Assembly (NCBI GenBank): GCA_002633005.1
Contig: NMRA01000297.1
Span: 338,993 to 402,992 of the forward strand
Direction: 5' to 3'
Length of the DNA: 64,000 bases
Source: Phoronis australis
Taxonomy: Eukaryota > Phoronida > Phoronidae
The notes beneath the pieces were generated by a model. It was not told where the DNA came from. It saw nothing but the letters and a program-made list of their open reading frames with translations, and searched no databases. The translations under genes were made by a program, and so were the position numbers. Of the stretch, positions 35,223 through 48,700 are shown in pieces; positions within the stretch are counted from its first letter, which is position 1; every line of letters begins with the position of its first letter.

Positions 35223-36625
35223 GTACGCGACTAACTTTAAAAAATATCCCAAAACAAGATTTCAAAAGACATCATTTTCATCACCATCACTGTCACGATC
35301 ATTGCATGGTAATTTCGGCCATATTTTTACAGTACCATCATTTTCATTACCAACACCTCGTATAACGGCACTTCTAACAAAGTCACCGTCACATCCGAAC
35401 GCAATTAGAGCCTTGCATGATTGTTCTAAATGTATGCTCGTTTGAATCAAGCTTTAATCCTAATCGGACTCACGATCTTTAACTAGACATGCCTCCTTTT
35501 TTATTACAAAAAACACATTTGGTTAGTAACGTCTTTTGGGTTCTTCATTGTTCAGTTGATCTTTTTCAGAATCAGAACAATCTACAGGAAAATACATGCA
35601 GCTGGCGCTCTGCCAATACTCCTTCTCGAAGTATAGGGGGGCGTGTACCAGTAAGTTATACAATCTTAGAAAGCAATACATGTACGTGATCATCGATTGT
35701 CCCGAAAGAACACACCTTGAGAGCAAAGACCTCGAAAGTACAAAAAACGCCAAATATAAGATGGTGCAAGGGTGACGGAGGGCACAAGTTTGTAAGGGGA
35801 AAAGTATTAGCGTACCCTATACCCTGCATGCTAGTGAAACAGCATGACCCGAGGCACAAGACTCTTAGTTGCAGTAGACGCAGAACACAATCAATCCTTT
35901 AGGTGTATCATTACCTGCATAATGCGCCAGCCTTACATCTCAAGGGCGGAAGAGCGCTTCCGAGCGAGGCCATTGCCGAGATGTACAGCCGTGCACCTCG
36001 ACTAAATGAAAAATGTTGAGTAGAATAGAAAAACACAAAATAAACGTCTTTTCAGGGAATGCCAGCTCTACCAGTAGGTGAAGCGTAGGAACATGAACCT
36101 AAATTTCATGTAAGGAGTGTGTAAAACAAGAGATTATTGCTGACCTACGTCTCTGTTTCCACTATCAATGCTTCCAAGGGCTGCATCGCTTTCAAATTGA
36201 AATAATAATTGTCCTTCATTGTGCAAATGGAGATTCTAAAAGCTGTTGTTACAGTATCGATAGAATGTAAATACGTTGACATACGTGTTTGCATGTGCAA
36301 ATTCGGGTGCGTGCCAATACATTTATGTGCTATCATGCATTTATTTAGGGATGCTAGTATAATTTGTACATGCAGGTAGTAGTCCTTCTCGGAGACAGAT
36401 TTCATTTAGCATTGGCTGTTTTGGGGATGGATTCCCTAGACCTTTCAGACTCTCTGTAGAACAGCCCACATTCAGGGGACACAGAACACAGAAATTGGGA
36501 ACTGTATAGTTGATATGTGTTGTTTTGATTAGCATCAATGAAGTGTAGTCTGAACCCTGAACACCGGACGGTTTTTTTATTTAAAGGTTCGAGTAAAAGT
36601 GTATAAATATATCTTACCATTGCAG

Positions 36626-36754
36626 ACGACAGTTGTTGTTAGGCTAGAGTTTCTAAAGATTCATGAAGTGGACAGCAAGGCTAACAGCTTTGTCGGAGAC
36701 ATTTTAATTGAGGCTCGCTGGTGTGATTCGTCAATCACAGGAAATGTGAAAGAG
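36626..36754 (+). CDS. Channel exon 1 of the supported set
   Basis: The acceptor CCATTGCAG and donor GTATAA bound 43 codons in phase 0. They encode the first beta strands of the extracellular domain (VVVRLEFLKIHEVD, then DILIEARWCD), ending NVKE. The Trp in EARW is a typical conserved position. Confidence 0.8.
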
Positions 36755-39700
36755 GTATAAATCTATAATGTTAACTTTTGAATTTATTAAGTGCATGTAA
36801 AAATGTCTCGAAGAACATACACGAAAAAAGTCATGTAACACAATAATGACAAAGGTCTATAAGCGTATAGTGTAAGTGAACACTATTTAAGCAGGGCTAT
36901 TGAAAATACAGGTAAATTTGTCTACAATGCTGACGATTGAGTTTAACTTTCCTCATCATTACATGTACATGTATGAATCCAAATCCATACTGAGTCTTTA
37001 TCAAATACAAAGGAGGTTTCAACTACTATTAAAGCCAAATAATAAATTAGTTAAAGCCAAACTGCTGCTATCCTGAGTCTCTCTTGGTTTGATTCCAAAG
37101 GTTAAAATTTCTGTTAAGGAATTATTTTATCTCTGTTTTGAAACCATGAACAAAATGCATAAATTTAAAAGGCATATTGTTTTCCTACAGTAACCAAATC
37201 TTTTTAAAGGATTTTCTTGAACACGAGAAGAAACGCGCAGATTTCTGGAATCCCAGACTAACCGTTGTGAACATGGACAGAAATCACCATCAGGAGGTAT
37301 GGCACGAGATTGAGCAAGCAATAGACGGGACAGCTGTTGTCGTCTACAAAAAGAAAATCCAGCGAGGCATATTCTTTGTGAAATTTGAACTCCGCTACTT
37401 TCCATTCGACATACAGGTAGGTTTAAAGCGCATGTGCTGCGCAATAAGACATATAGAGTACGGATTTTGATTAGTTCACAAAAGGTTTTCTTTCAGACGA
37501 CTGGTAAGACGTTGTGATTGGACAGAATGTGAACACTCAACAAGTGGTACACACTCTGTTCTACTGCAACAGCCCAGGTCTGGAACCAAAGGTGGCCTTT
37601 TGGATATCTTTTAAACTGCAACATGTAACTGTGTACATTTTTAAAATCCAGAACGATCACAAAAACGTTCTGTGGGTACAAAAATAACGCCTTACTGAGA
37701 TTGACTTTTCTTAAAAATGCGCGCGTGTGGTTAAGTTGCGACTATCGTTGGACAAATGGGTGAACGTAATTACGCAAGATATTATTTAGAAGCTTAAAAT
37801 ATTTATTTGCGGCGTAAAGTATCTATTTGCGCCAACAACTAAGTATTTACAGCATAAAATAATTATTTCTGGCGTAAAGTAATTATTTTAAGCAGCAAAT
37901 AATTACTTTACGACATTAAATTACGTGCGTAAGTTACTGTAATTCTAGTAAGAAGCGTAAATTAAAATTTGCGGCGTAAAGTAATTACTGACCGTAATCT
38001 ATTTAGTCCGGGTTACGCTACGAGCTATGTTGCAGAGTAAAACAAGAAGAAGATTGCGAATAATGTCATTTATTATGACGTAAATTGATAAAACTAAATA
38101 AGACTCTGCAAGATGGGCATGGAGAAAACGTCCACCGGCGTGTACAATGAGCAGCCCTGAAAGAGGGAACCAAAACAAAAGAACTGCCTGTAGAGCCGAA
38201 AGAAAAAGTACAGAACATGAACCATCAATACAAAAATTGAAAATACCTAACAGGTAGAGTATATTTGCAAAAGGAAAAAGTGAAACAGACACCTGGGATG
38301 GAGGGTGGGAAAAATCCAGGGAAGGAACGGTGGTCTTGTAGACGACGAGGTAGGTGGCTGAATGAGCTAGTGCACGTTGAATATAAAAAAGGAAATATTG
38401 GCTACCAATCAGGTGTCGCATAGAGAAATGTATGAATACAAAAGTAGGCACTTGAGGCTATCAATAGAGATGAGTAAAGAACAATAGTCCCTAAGGGTTG
38501 ATATCAAAATAAAGAGACAATTTTAAAAATAATTCCGATAAATGCATTTAATAAGATAAATTTAATTTTGTCGTAATCTATTTTGCCCGGGGTACGCCAC
38601 GAGCCATGTTGCAGAGTAAAACAAGAGGACTGCGAGTAATGTCATTTATTATGACGTAAATAGATAAAACTAAATAAGACTCTGCAAGATGGGCCTGGAG
38701 AAAACGCCATAATGGCAGCATGGGAATGCTGACATCGCCCATCAGAGGAAGCGCAACCCGGGCAATAACAAGGTTAGACTATGATAAAATATTGGTACTA
38801 ATAACGGTATAACGGAAAACTAGAATATAAAAAATTAGAATATAACAAACCGCTAAGCAAAATGCAACAATGGAAGGAAAGGTAACTAGAACTAATGACT
38901 AGAAATTGCACAGACTGCAACTACATACCTTTGGCCGTAGGCTGCAACATCAGACCTGCGAACGGGAGGAGGCCGGCTGCAACAACAGACCTGACCTAGG
39001 GGGCTGAAACAACAGACCCAGAACAGTGGGAGGGGCTGAAAAGCAAAGTGAAAGAAATGGGGAGCTGCAACAACAGGCTCACAGGGAGTTCAGGAAGCCT
39101 GGGGAAGAGGAAAAATAGACATGCGAATGTAGTTTTTGGTGCGTCAGATTTCCAGCGCCGAATGTGCTGGATCACCGGTTCAGGGACGCCACGGCTGGCC
39201 GCTGATGTTGCGGCGCCAATGCGAAAGCTATGTGACGTATAAGACTTGGTGTCGAGTCCTACAAAGGAAACCACTTTAGTTAACATGGAGGTGAAACAGG
39301 AACGTTTAACCAGTGACCCACTGAGGTGTTGGAACAGGGGGCCTGGAGAGGGATGAAAAGTAGAAAAGTATAAGGTTATGGCAGCTACCGGGCAATGGAG
39401 AGATTGACTGGACGGAATAATAAGTGAGACTGGTTCCGAGCTGTGCTTGAAAGTGCGCATAGTGATGACCACAGAATCGCTAGAGGTTGGGAAGACGACG
39501 TTGCTGACCTGTATGACGTGGGAGGAGAGCGAGGAGGTGACAGTGAATTCACCGACTCTGAGGAAGGCATGGAAGGCTAGGAGGAATATAGCACGTGCGA
39601 GAACCGAGTCGGCAAATAAACCGAGTGCAAAAGGGCAGGCGCCAAACAAGCGGTGAAGCAAAGCTGAAGCAATGGGCATGCGTCTGTCAGAAGAGGAGTG

Positions 39701-42700
39701 CAGATTGGAAGTAACTTTGAGGAGTTTTTGATGAAAAATGAGGAAGTGGGGTCAGGGAGGTTGTCAAACTTGTGGACACAACTAATGACAGAGACATGGG
39801 AATGGATAGACGAGCTACTAAGACCAGACTCGAAAAGATGGGAGATGTAGAGGCCAGGAAAGAGGCATTAATGGGCAAGGTGAGAGGAGAGTTGTTAGAG
39901 GAGAGGTGAAATTGTGCAAAGTTATGCAGGAAGCTGGTGGAGGACTGAAGAGTGGAGGGGGCCAGGGAAGCCCGGAGCAGTCTGTTCACGCTGCCAGGAG
40001 GTGTGGCGGGATCGGTATCGGATGAGGGCTGAGCCAAGAACCCTGAGAAAAGGCGACCTGAAAGTTGAAACGAGAAAGTGCATCAGCGATGATGTTAGTG
40101 TAGCCAGGGATATGTCTTGCCCGAAAATGAACGTTAAAGGTAAGAGCGGAGATGACCAGACGACGAACAAGGGACATAATAGGGTGGTGGCGGTAGGAGG
40201 TCTTGTTGATAATGTCAACAACGGCACGGTTGTCGCACAGGAAGAGGATCTTGTGATTGGCGAGCTTCGATCCCCACAGCTCTAGCGCTATGACGAAAAG
40301 AAGAAGTTCCTTGAAGGTGATGTGATGGTGATGCAGGTGGTCGGGTCACGGACAGGCAAACCAGGAAGCACCCAGTGTCGCAGCAAAACCCCCATTAGAA
40401 CCTGCAGCATCAGAGTACTCTTTGATGGTGTCTGAAGATGTCCACGTCATCAAATAGAAACAGTGTTTTCTCATTGAAACCTCGGAGAAAGATAGACCAA
40501 ACCCAAAGATCCGCTCTAGCTTCTTTATTGAGAGTGACGAAGTGGTCTGGTCTCGAAATTTCAATGGTGAGGTTGATGAGGCGGCGCAGGAAGGCGCAGC
40601 CGGGCACTATGACGGAGCAGGCGAAGTTTAGTGGACCAATGAGGGATTGAAGATTGCGAAGAGTAAACTTGCGGCGCTTCTGGAAGTCGAGGAGGAGGAT
40701 GGAAGCTTTGTCCACCTTTTCCTGTGGGACAGAAGTAGTCATGGTGGTAGAGTCGAGGTGGATGCCATAAATGGTGATGGAGGTGGTCGACTGAATTGTC
40801 TTGTTGTGGTTGATAGGAATGCCTAGGGAGTCGCAAAGTGATATGAATGCGGCAAGGTCCCGGGAGCATGTCGGCGAGGATGAGGGCCCACGAAAAGGAA
40901 GTCATCGAGGTAGTACGAAACGCAGGCGACCTTCAACTTGGTTTCCAGGATCCATTGAATCGCAGAACTGACCTTCTCGAAGATGTTGCAGCTGGAGGCA
41001 CAGTCAAATGGCAGGCACCTGTCGTAGTAGAAGTTGTTTGCTCAGGAGAGACATAAGATGTGGTAGTCGACAGTGTGCAAATGTACGATGCGAAAAGCGT
41101 CCTTGAAGTCAGTCTTACCCATGAGGGAGTGACGTCCCAACCGTGGTGGATAGCGTCCGTGATGGACTGGTACTGGAATTGGGAGAAATGAGGGTGTATG
41201 AAGGAGTTAAAGGAATATGCCACCCGTCTTTTTTGCCGTCTTAATCCAAATCGCCTCGCATACGGTAGACCTTACCTTGCCAAGAGGTGTCGCGTTAACC
41301 TGTGAGGAAGGTGAGAAACGACCCTAGCGACGTCAGTGGTTCATACGCAGAGTGAATGCCGCTAAATTGCGGTGCATCGTTCTCGCTTGTCCGAACTAAG
41401 GACCTGCGAGGAAAGCGGGTATATCGTTTTTTTTACTTCATCGAGAGTCCGAAATGCTTAAGAAGTGGCTCATGGTAGTGAAGAATGAAATGTACGCTGT
41501 AAATAGCAAGTATGAGGCCGTTAAACATCTCCGTGTCTGTGGCTTGGAGAGGTCGACAGTGCCTGACAAATGCCGGCTTACCAAATAACTCCATACGTTC
41601 CGTTGTCTGAGCTTGTTCACAGCGCCTCTCTAGTATTTCTTCGTCACTGTGGTCCAGTTCGAATTGATAGCCTGTCAAACTTAACGATCCACCTGCGAAG
41701 TCGGGACTGATGAGCTCTAGCTCGTCCTAAGTCGGGATTGGGAGTTGCCATGATCATGTTGGCGTTTATTACTGAGCGTTCTGTTTCAAAATTAATTATT
41801 CTGACCCTAACCAATTTATAACTGTTTGTCTCATTAGATGCAATTAGTAATGCCTTTTGAGTGTTCGTGAGTGCAAATGATTTGAGAAGCCACTGAGCAA
41901 TGAATAAATCACTGCGTTACCGGCTTTAGGTGCAATAAAACTAATTGACGGGACACCAAGGCTCATACGTGTGATCTCATGCTAATTTAGTGTTTGCTGG
42001 CAGAAACTGTTGTGAAACAACTCGATTTCCATTCCACGGCCAGGTGTTAGGGGAATCTTTATTTACATTTACATTACTCAAATAATGATTGCCAATGTAC
42101 AACTTTTGCCCTGACAGTGCTGTGGCCAAATCGGAACCTGAATTCGCGGCACCCGACGATTAGGTAGATTTGCAGTTTCGTGGCTAATTCACCAACATAA
42201 TCAGGTGCACATTACTTTGACTCACTAGTATAGTAAATTCTTGATTGGAAGTTTAGTTTCCACTGAACTTTGGCTGGTTTATGTTCGTGATGTCTGATCA
42301 GTTTCCGAGCCACTGGCCGGGATAACGAGATAATCCGGCCGTCCGCGACGGGCCTGATCGGGCTCCGAGCCACTGGCCAGGATAACATGCGTTTTGTGTT
42401 TAGAACTCAAAAAATCACAAGTCTAAACAACACAGTTCTAGTTTCTCCTGTCTGTAGCTCACAAAAAATACTTCGAAATTATCTCCGAACAGACCCCAAA
42501 CTCCTGCTATGGACCTTATTGGCCTGCCGAACTTAGGTTACGGTGTGTCCAAATGCCAATAAATCCGTAAGAGCGAATTAAAACAACACGTTTTTATAAG
42601 AACTCGGTGTATTTTTAAGGGCTTTACATCGAAGTTTGATGATTTATTGGTGTTAAACGATGACTTCAAACGATAACCTGATACCAGTAAGCCGTGTTGT

Positions 42701-45700
42701 GAACTGCTGAACAGACTGCGTGTGAAACCGGTGACGTCATTGGATAATTTCAACACCTCCGTCTGCCGTCAGGAGTCAGGTAACGCAACCGTACGTGTCG
42801 TTATGGAGTAGAACTATTCGATCTAAATTGATACAAATTAGGTTGTTTTTGGGTGGCATGCTCCTTTAACAGAGTAAGAGTAACGAGATGGATATGAGTA
42901 CAAGTTTTGAATAAGACGAAAACTGCTAGGGTGACATTTCGGGATGAGGGCAAGGGGTGACAAAGAGAAAAGGGGGAATGGAGGAAATGGGAAAGGGTCA
43001 GCATTAATAGCGACCTAGCAGGTTGCTTGGTAAAGTAATTATTTTACGCCGTCTCAAGAAACTGGTTTACCGCATTAAAAGTTACTTTACGCCACGGATA
43101 ATTATTACTTTATACCTATAACAAACATTAACTTACGCTCGATTGCACGTGCACACGGGCGAAGACCTTCTGTTCCGAGGATCTATCAGTGGACTAAAAA
43201 ATGGGAACGTGTTTTTGCTTTTCGTCCGCTATCGGTCCTAACTCCTGAGCTCAGTATCTCCTCACGCTTCACGCTGTATTGTTGTTTCATTTTGCTTGCG
43301 GTAGCCAAGGGTGGCGCCTATGAACGTACACCCATTTGGCCAATAATACGCGGCTGCCTCATACGTGACATTTTTTGCACGAAAATTGGAAACTATCTCT
43401 GTATTCTATAAGGTACATGTAGGTTGGGGCGTCTGGGAAACCAACATGACATATTTAGACCTAAAGCTCAGTCATCAAAACCAAGACATCTTTCATTTCC
43501 AGGAAATCACCTGCATGTAGGTCCTACAAAAACAGAAGTCCACAAACTATGTTACGTGGCTTCATGTATCAAACTCTTTCTCGCAAATCTGTTAAGAAGT
43601 AGTTCCAAGGACCTACACAGAAGCAACAGTCAAATTGAAGATCTTCTGTTTTCGATTCAATAACCGGCAAAGCACCGCAGAGACAATGCGGTGCTACTTA
43701 CTCGCTTGTGTCATACGATACTTTCCAACCATATTCTGCCTTCTTAGGTTAACGAGATCCAATTTGTATTCAAAATATTGTAAATAAATGGATAAGCACA
43801 TATTGCTACCGACCAGAGCTACTTTTATAGATTTAGGTGCGGCGATAAACTGAACACTGGTTCGAGTTATTCACTTTATTAATCTCTACCGAACGTTCAC
43901 AAGTGTACTCAAACAAAGTGTCCTACGTAATGCCAGTTTCATGCTGCAGCCAGTGCTGCGAAGCAGTGAATTATGATCAAGCAGTGTAGTATAGTAGGAG
44001 AGTTCGCTTCTGAGTTTGCTTTTATCGCTACTACGAGCGCCGCCAAGTGGTAAATAAGCAACGGTCAAGTAGGAAGGGCGAGAATAATGGGGAAGGGCGC
44101 ATTTTGCAGTGCGATAAATGTAACTAATTCATCCACGAAAACCCAAGACATGTCATTTTTTACTTTTCCTAAGGATCCAGAAAGCTAGGGATTATTTATT
44201 ATTTAATAATATGATACATAATTGTCTTCATTTTCTGAGTTCTGTTCACTGTTTGAAGATAAATCGATCGCAGTCCCGGTGCCACTGTTGTCTGCAGTGT
44301 AGGCTGGGCCTATTGCACAGCCGGGCTGCTGGCGGAAGAATTATTATTAACGTTGTGATCGTCAACTTTTTGGATATTTGAAGTGCATGTATGACAAGTC
44401 AAAATATCACCAGAACGATCACAAGGATAATTTTAGAAAACACATACCCATGACCATGGGTCTATATGACCGGTGACACGGCCACAGTCACAGCCACAGG
44501 GCCGCAAATCTATCTTTATTCAAGTTAGAGAATCTGTGGGTCTCGTTGAAAAGGCGAAAAATCGAAATAATTTTAATGTGTTAGTTGGCCCAAGTTAAGC
44601 AACACCAGTGCGTCAATGAAAACTTAATTCTATGCGCCAATGGTGCGGGGCGCAGCCCTAAAAATATCCGTGGATCGACATTTGAGTGTTAGTTGTTGTA
44701 GTTGAAACCAAGACGGTTTTGTCTCTAACACAGGCACATTACTACAGGACTACTGTGGTGTAGTGTAGTGTAGGCTTCTGGTCTTCTATGAGCCTGGTGA
44801 GTATGAGGTTTGTTCCTGAGTCTCTCATTGATTTCTGTTTAAGGTGTAAGCGCTGGGATCCAACTTTATGAATACAGATTCAGCCTACTTGTCCAAGAAC
44901 TGCAAGTGAGGCTCTCGCCACTTCCATAAGTCCATGTTCATGAATGCTTGTATGAAGAACAAGCTGGTATCTAATTCAGTGCCAGCAATATTTGATGTCT
45001 CGAATCCGACAAGAACAAATTTGTCAAAAAGTTCTCCGGATATTAACTAAAGTATAATACGGCTCTGAAATACAAATATTTGTATGTCTGATTTTCGACT
45101 CACAAAGCAAGTTCTAGGACATCACGTGTAGAAAAGACAAATCTTGTTTTTTAAGTTTTTACTAAGGTTGATCACATTGAAACATTTTATGAAAGGTTAG
45201 CCTGTGATTCGGAGAGAGCAAAGTGAAACCGATGGATTTTTCAGAGTCCGAATGGAGGGCTGAAATTTTGATAAACCCAAGCCATGAGAATCAGTTTGCT
45301 TCTTGATGACAAACACCTCTGTGAGTAAATTAGTATTCAGCTTTGCTTATAACGCGTTCCTTTGGCGAAAAGAACGGCAGTGAATTACTAGAGAGTGAGA
45401 GGGTTGGTCAGATTTTCTTGTTGTATTGGTGTACATTGTATGTGCTGCATAGTTTGTACGTTTTTGGAGATTGTGATTAATTTAAGCCCCAGTTGTGGCT
45501 AGATAACAGACACGATCTTGTGTTCAGGCTGTAACTTATCTGAGATATTTATTGTTATTGATACGAGGAACTGTGAGTATGTGAAATTATATTCTGGTGT
45601 TGCCATCCAAGTCTTCTTGGTGCAGTTTTGTATGAAGTTGTGTGGGTAGTGAATATTGTGATTGCTGTTCAGTACCTCTTAAATTTTCGTTATGACATTT

Positions 45701-48700
45701 TGAACTTTAATTAGTTTTGAGTGATGATATACTCAATGTTATACGTTTTGTAAGTTGTGAGCTATTCTACAGTTTAGCAAATGACTTGTAACTAACGGTG
45801 ATTATAGTGGGTGAGTGGGCAGTTAACCCTATACTGGCATGTCACTGAGAAATAATGGGATGTTCTAAAATTTTATGTGAGAGGGCAGCAGAATGGATAA
45901 CAATGTGGTGGAAGTCATGAATTGCCTTGCTTCCTTCTTCTTACTTCTGTAACACCCACTACACAAAACAGTTGTCTGCACTGCTAGTAGTCTGGAACAC
46001 ATGCGAAATTGTTAGGTGGACATGAAACCAGCAGTGAGCTGGGAGCAACATGTTATGAAAAGGTGGTACTGACATAACCTCAGGGTCCTGGCCACCGGTC
46101 ATTACAAAATGTCCTTGGGGGGCCATGCACAAAACAGGACCAAATCTTATCACCACCTCACCACATGTTGTCAGTGGTCAGGGGGTCAACCAAAATTTGT
46201 GGCGATGGAAGGGTCTCAACACTCATGTCGCAGACCCCCCTGGTTTGCACCCCTCCCTTGTACCCCCTTTGCTGGCATTTGGGGGCAACTCCCCTCTGAA
46301 CCTCCAGGGGTTAACATTAAAATTATGTAGCCTATGAAGGTATGAAATGTTATAAGGAACGTAAATTTGCCTTATTAAGAACCCAAACATGAAACAAAAC
46401 CCTGATGGCATTTGAAGGACCTTCAAGAGAATGAAAGCAAATACATTTTGATTAAAATACACTTTTTCATTCTCATTCGATTATAAGTGGATGTTAGTTT
46501 ACGTATTTCAACCATTTTCAATCACACATTAATTATATTGGACGTCGAACGCCATTAAAGTATGAATTTATTAGTGTTTACATGGTTCGGACTCCGCCGC
46601 CAAATTAGTGTTGCTTTCTCGCCGCTTGGGGCGCTTGTTTTTCGACCGATAACCATTTTGGCGAATGGCAAGACAGCGGAGCGAACTTTCCTATTCTATG
46701 TGCACTCCTTGTTATAATGAGCTCGCTGACGTACCTAGCGCAGTGTACGGAGATGTTCTTCCCAGGAAACGGTGTGGAGTAGTACATGTACAATGTCAAA
46801 ACACTGCTCGATATTATATGAGCATACCAACATCACATCCTCCTCATCATCCTCTTGAACAGTGCTGCCGAGTTTACCAGGTCAAATGACATTCTGTGGA
46901 ACTGTTAACAGCATCCAGGGTCACAAATGATGTTTCCTCTTTACACGTCTCATACATGTGAAATTGCCAGTAGCTTTTATTAAAGTCGAAATTCGAGAAT
47001 AAAAGGTGACCATCCAGTCACCATGAGAGCTTCTGGGCTACCAAAGGGTTCGTTATCAAATTCTGTCACCGCATTCAGCCGCCGTACACATAGCCTTACA
47101 TCTACATATATACTCGCACGCTTGTGTAACGAGGCTCGATAAGCTGTCGGAACCTTGCCAACATGGTTTATTTTTGGAGTTCAATCCTGGAACAATAAAA
47201 CGCTATTTACAATACAACAAAACAAGTCTGAAACATACAGTATGAGGTCTGCAACGCCATTTTCTCAGGGGTCCACCTCATCACCTTGTACTTTACATTG
47301 CATTCTAATTGAATACAAGTGGGAATGCACAACGATAATACAATACACAATTACTCCACATAAGCGAAAAAGATCCAAGGCANATTCAGCCGCCGTACAC
47401 ATAGCCTTACATCTACATATATACTCGCACGCTTGTGTAACGAGGCTCGATAAGCTGTCGGAACCTTGCCAACATGGTTTATTTTTGGAGTTCAATCCTG
47501 GAACAATAAAACGCTATTTACAATACAACAAAACAAGTCTGAAACGTACAGTATGAGGTCTGCAACGCCATTTTCTCAGGGGTCCACCTCATCACCTTGT
47601 ACTTTACATTGCATTCTAATTGAATACAAGTGGGAATGCACAACGATAATACAATACACAATTACTCCACATAAGCGAAAAAGATCCAAGGCATTGATAA
47701 AATAAAAAATCAGCTAAATCAATTTGGATCCGGTTAATCCGAAGACAAAATGGATGTTTCTCAATATCCACAACGGCTCAATATAATAATCATCAAACAA
47801 ATACAAGTGATTTAATTCCAGACTGGCATTTATTCCAACAATGCCACACCCAGACCGGTAGTTATTCCAACAATGCCACACCCAGACCGGTATTTATTCC
47901 AAAAATGCCACACCCAAATGTAAACAACGTGGTGCAGTGCAAAAACAGCGCAAAGAATGACAAACGTAACCAACTGTATTCTGTGACAAAATCTGGCTGG
48001 TACAACAAACTGGCGCGACAACTGACACACAGTAGTAAAGACAATCCCTTGTAATCAGTTAATTAATGAAGAAGAGGGCAAGTAAGAAAACTCAGTTAGA
48101 ATAACAGAACGCCCCCAAAAGACCAATGACTCAAACGTTTCGCTGAACTTCAGAGACTGCAATGCAATCAAATGTGAGTCAAGCTCAAGCTCTATTTGTC
48201 AAAAGACAGAACCGGTTCAAACCAGCCCAGGCCTTGCACAATTCCTACTGTGCGCATTAACTAACAAATCAACACATTAAAACTAAAAACACAAACAAAG
48301 AGCTTGTTGGTGAAGGTCACACACAGTCAGTCCATAGAACCGTGGGTCTAGTTAGGGTGAACGTATTCATTCTTCACACAAAATGATAAAATAAAATACA
48401 CTACATAGCTATATCCCTGCTTACCTACCTAAATTCCTAAAAATCAACCTACTTAACTACCGACAAAATTTTCAATCAAGCTTCCAAACTACAAATCTAC
48501 CAACTGACCTACTTACTTACCAACTCCTGTACCTGCCCACCAACCTAACTTCTTAACTAACTACCCATCTCTGTAACTACACATACCTACCTATGTGCCT
48601 GCTTATCATTATAACTACATGTACCTACCTATCTGAGTGCCCATCATTATAACTATATATACCCACCTATCTGCCTGACCCCCAATGTAACTACATGTAC

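Larger units (their letters stand above)
37986..43020 (-). mobile_element. DIRS-type tyrosine-recombinase retrotransposon, decayed
   Basis: On the minus strand, from high to low coordinates, come a reverse-transcriptase N-terminal stretch (about 41100-41223), thumb and RNase H portions (40740-39980) and a tyrosine recombinase (about 40037-39000). The end region has a 130-bp direct repeat (38580-38710 and 37990-38130). This gene order and repeat-bearing end are typical of DIRS or Ngaro elements, which integrate by a tyrosine recombinase and make no target duplication. A TTAA transposon splits it at 41207-42869. Several frame changes show it is dead. The exact 5' limit near 43020 is inferred from where the flanking GTAAAGTAATTATTT repeat resumes. 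Confidence 0.75.

Noticed and set aside
35262-35445. Overlapping 60-100-codon frames on both strands
   Set aside because: No domain, no splice context, and they conflict with each other.
37191-37209. Earlier acceptor (CCTACAG at 37190) for channel exon 2
   Set aside because: It would begin with TAA in the phase set by exon 1. The acceptor at 37209 keeps phase 0 and the expected sequence.
37999-38451. 150-codon hydrophobic minus-strand frame
   Set aside because: It overlaps a DIRS end repeat and has no recognisable domain. It may be the shadow of non-coding end sequence.
39914-40285. Plus-strand frames across the DIRS element, such as 123 codons at 39914
   Set aside because: The opposite strand carries clear RT/RNase H and recombinase motifs, so the plus-strand frames are shadows.
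43671-43695. 9-bp hairpin considered as a histone-type 3' stem-loop
   Set aside because: The stem and loop sequence do not match the histone consensus, and no histone gene is nearby.
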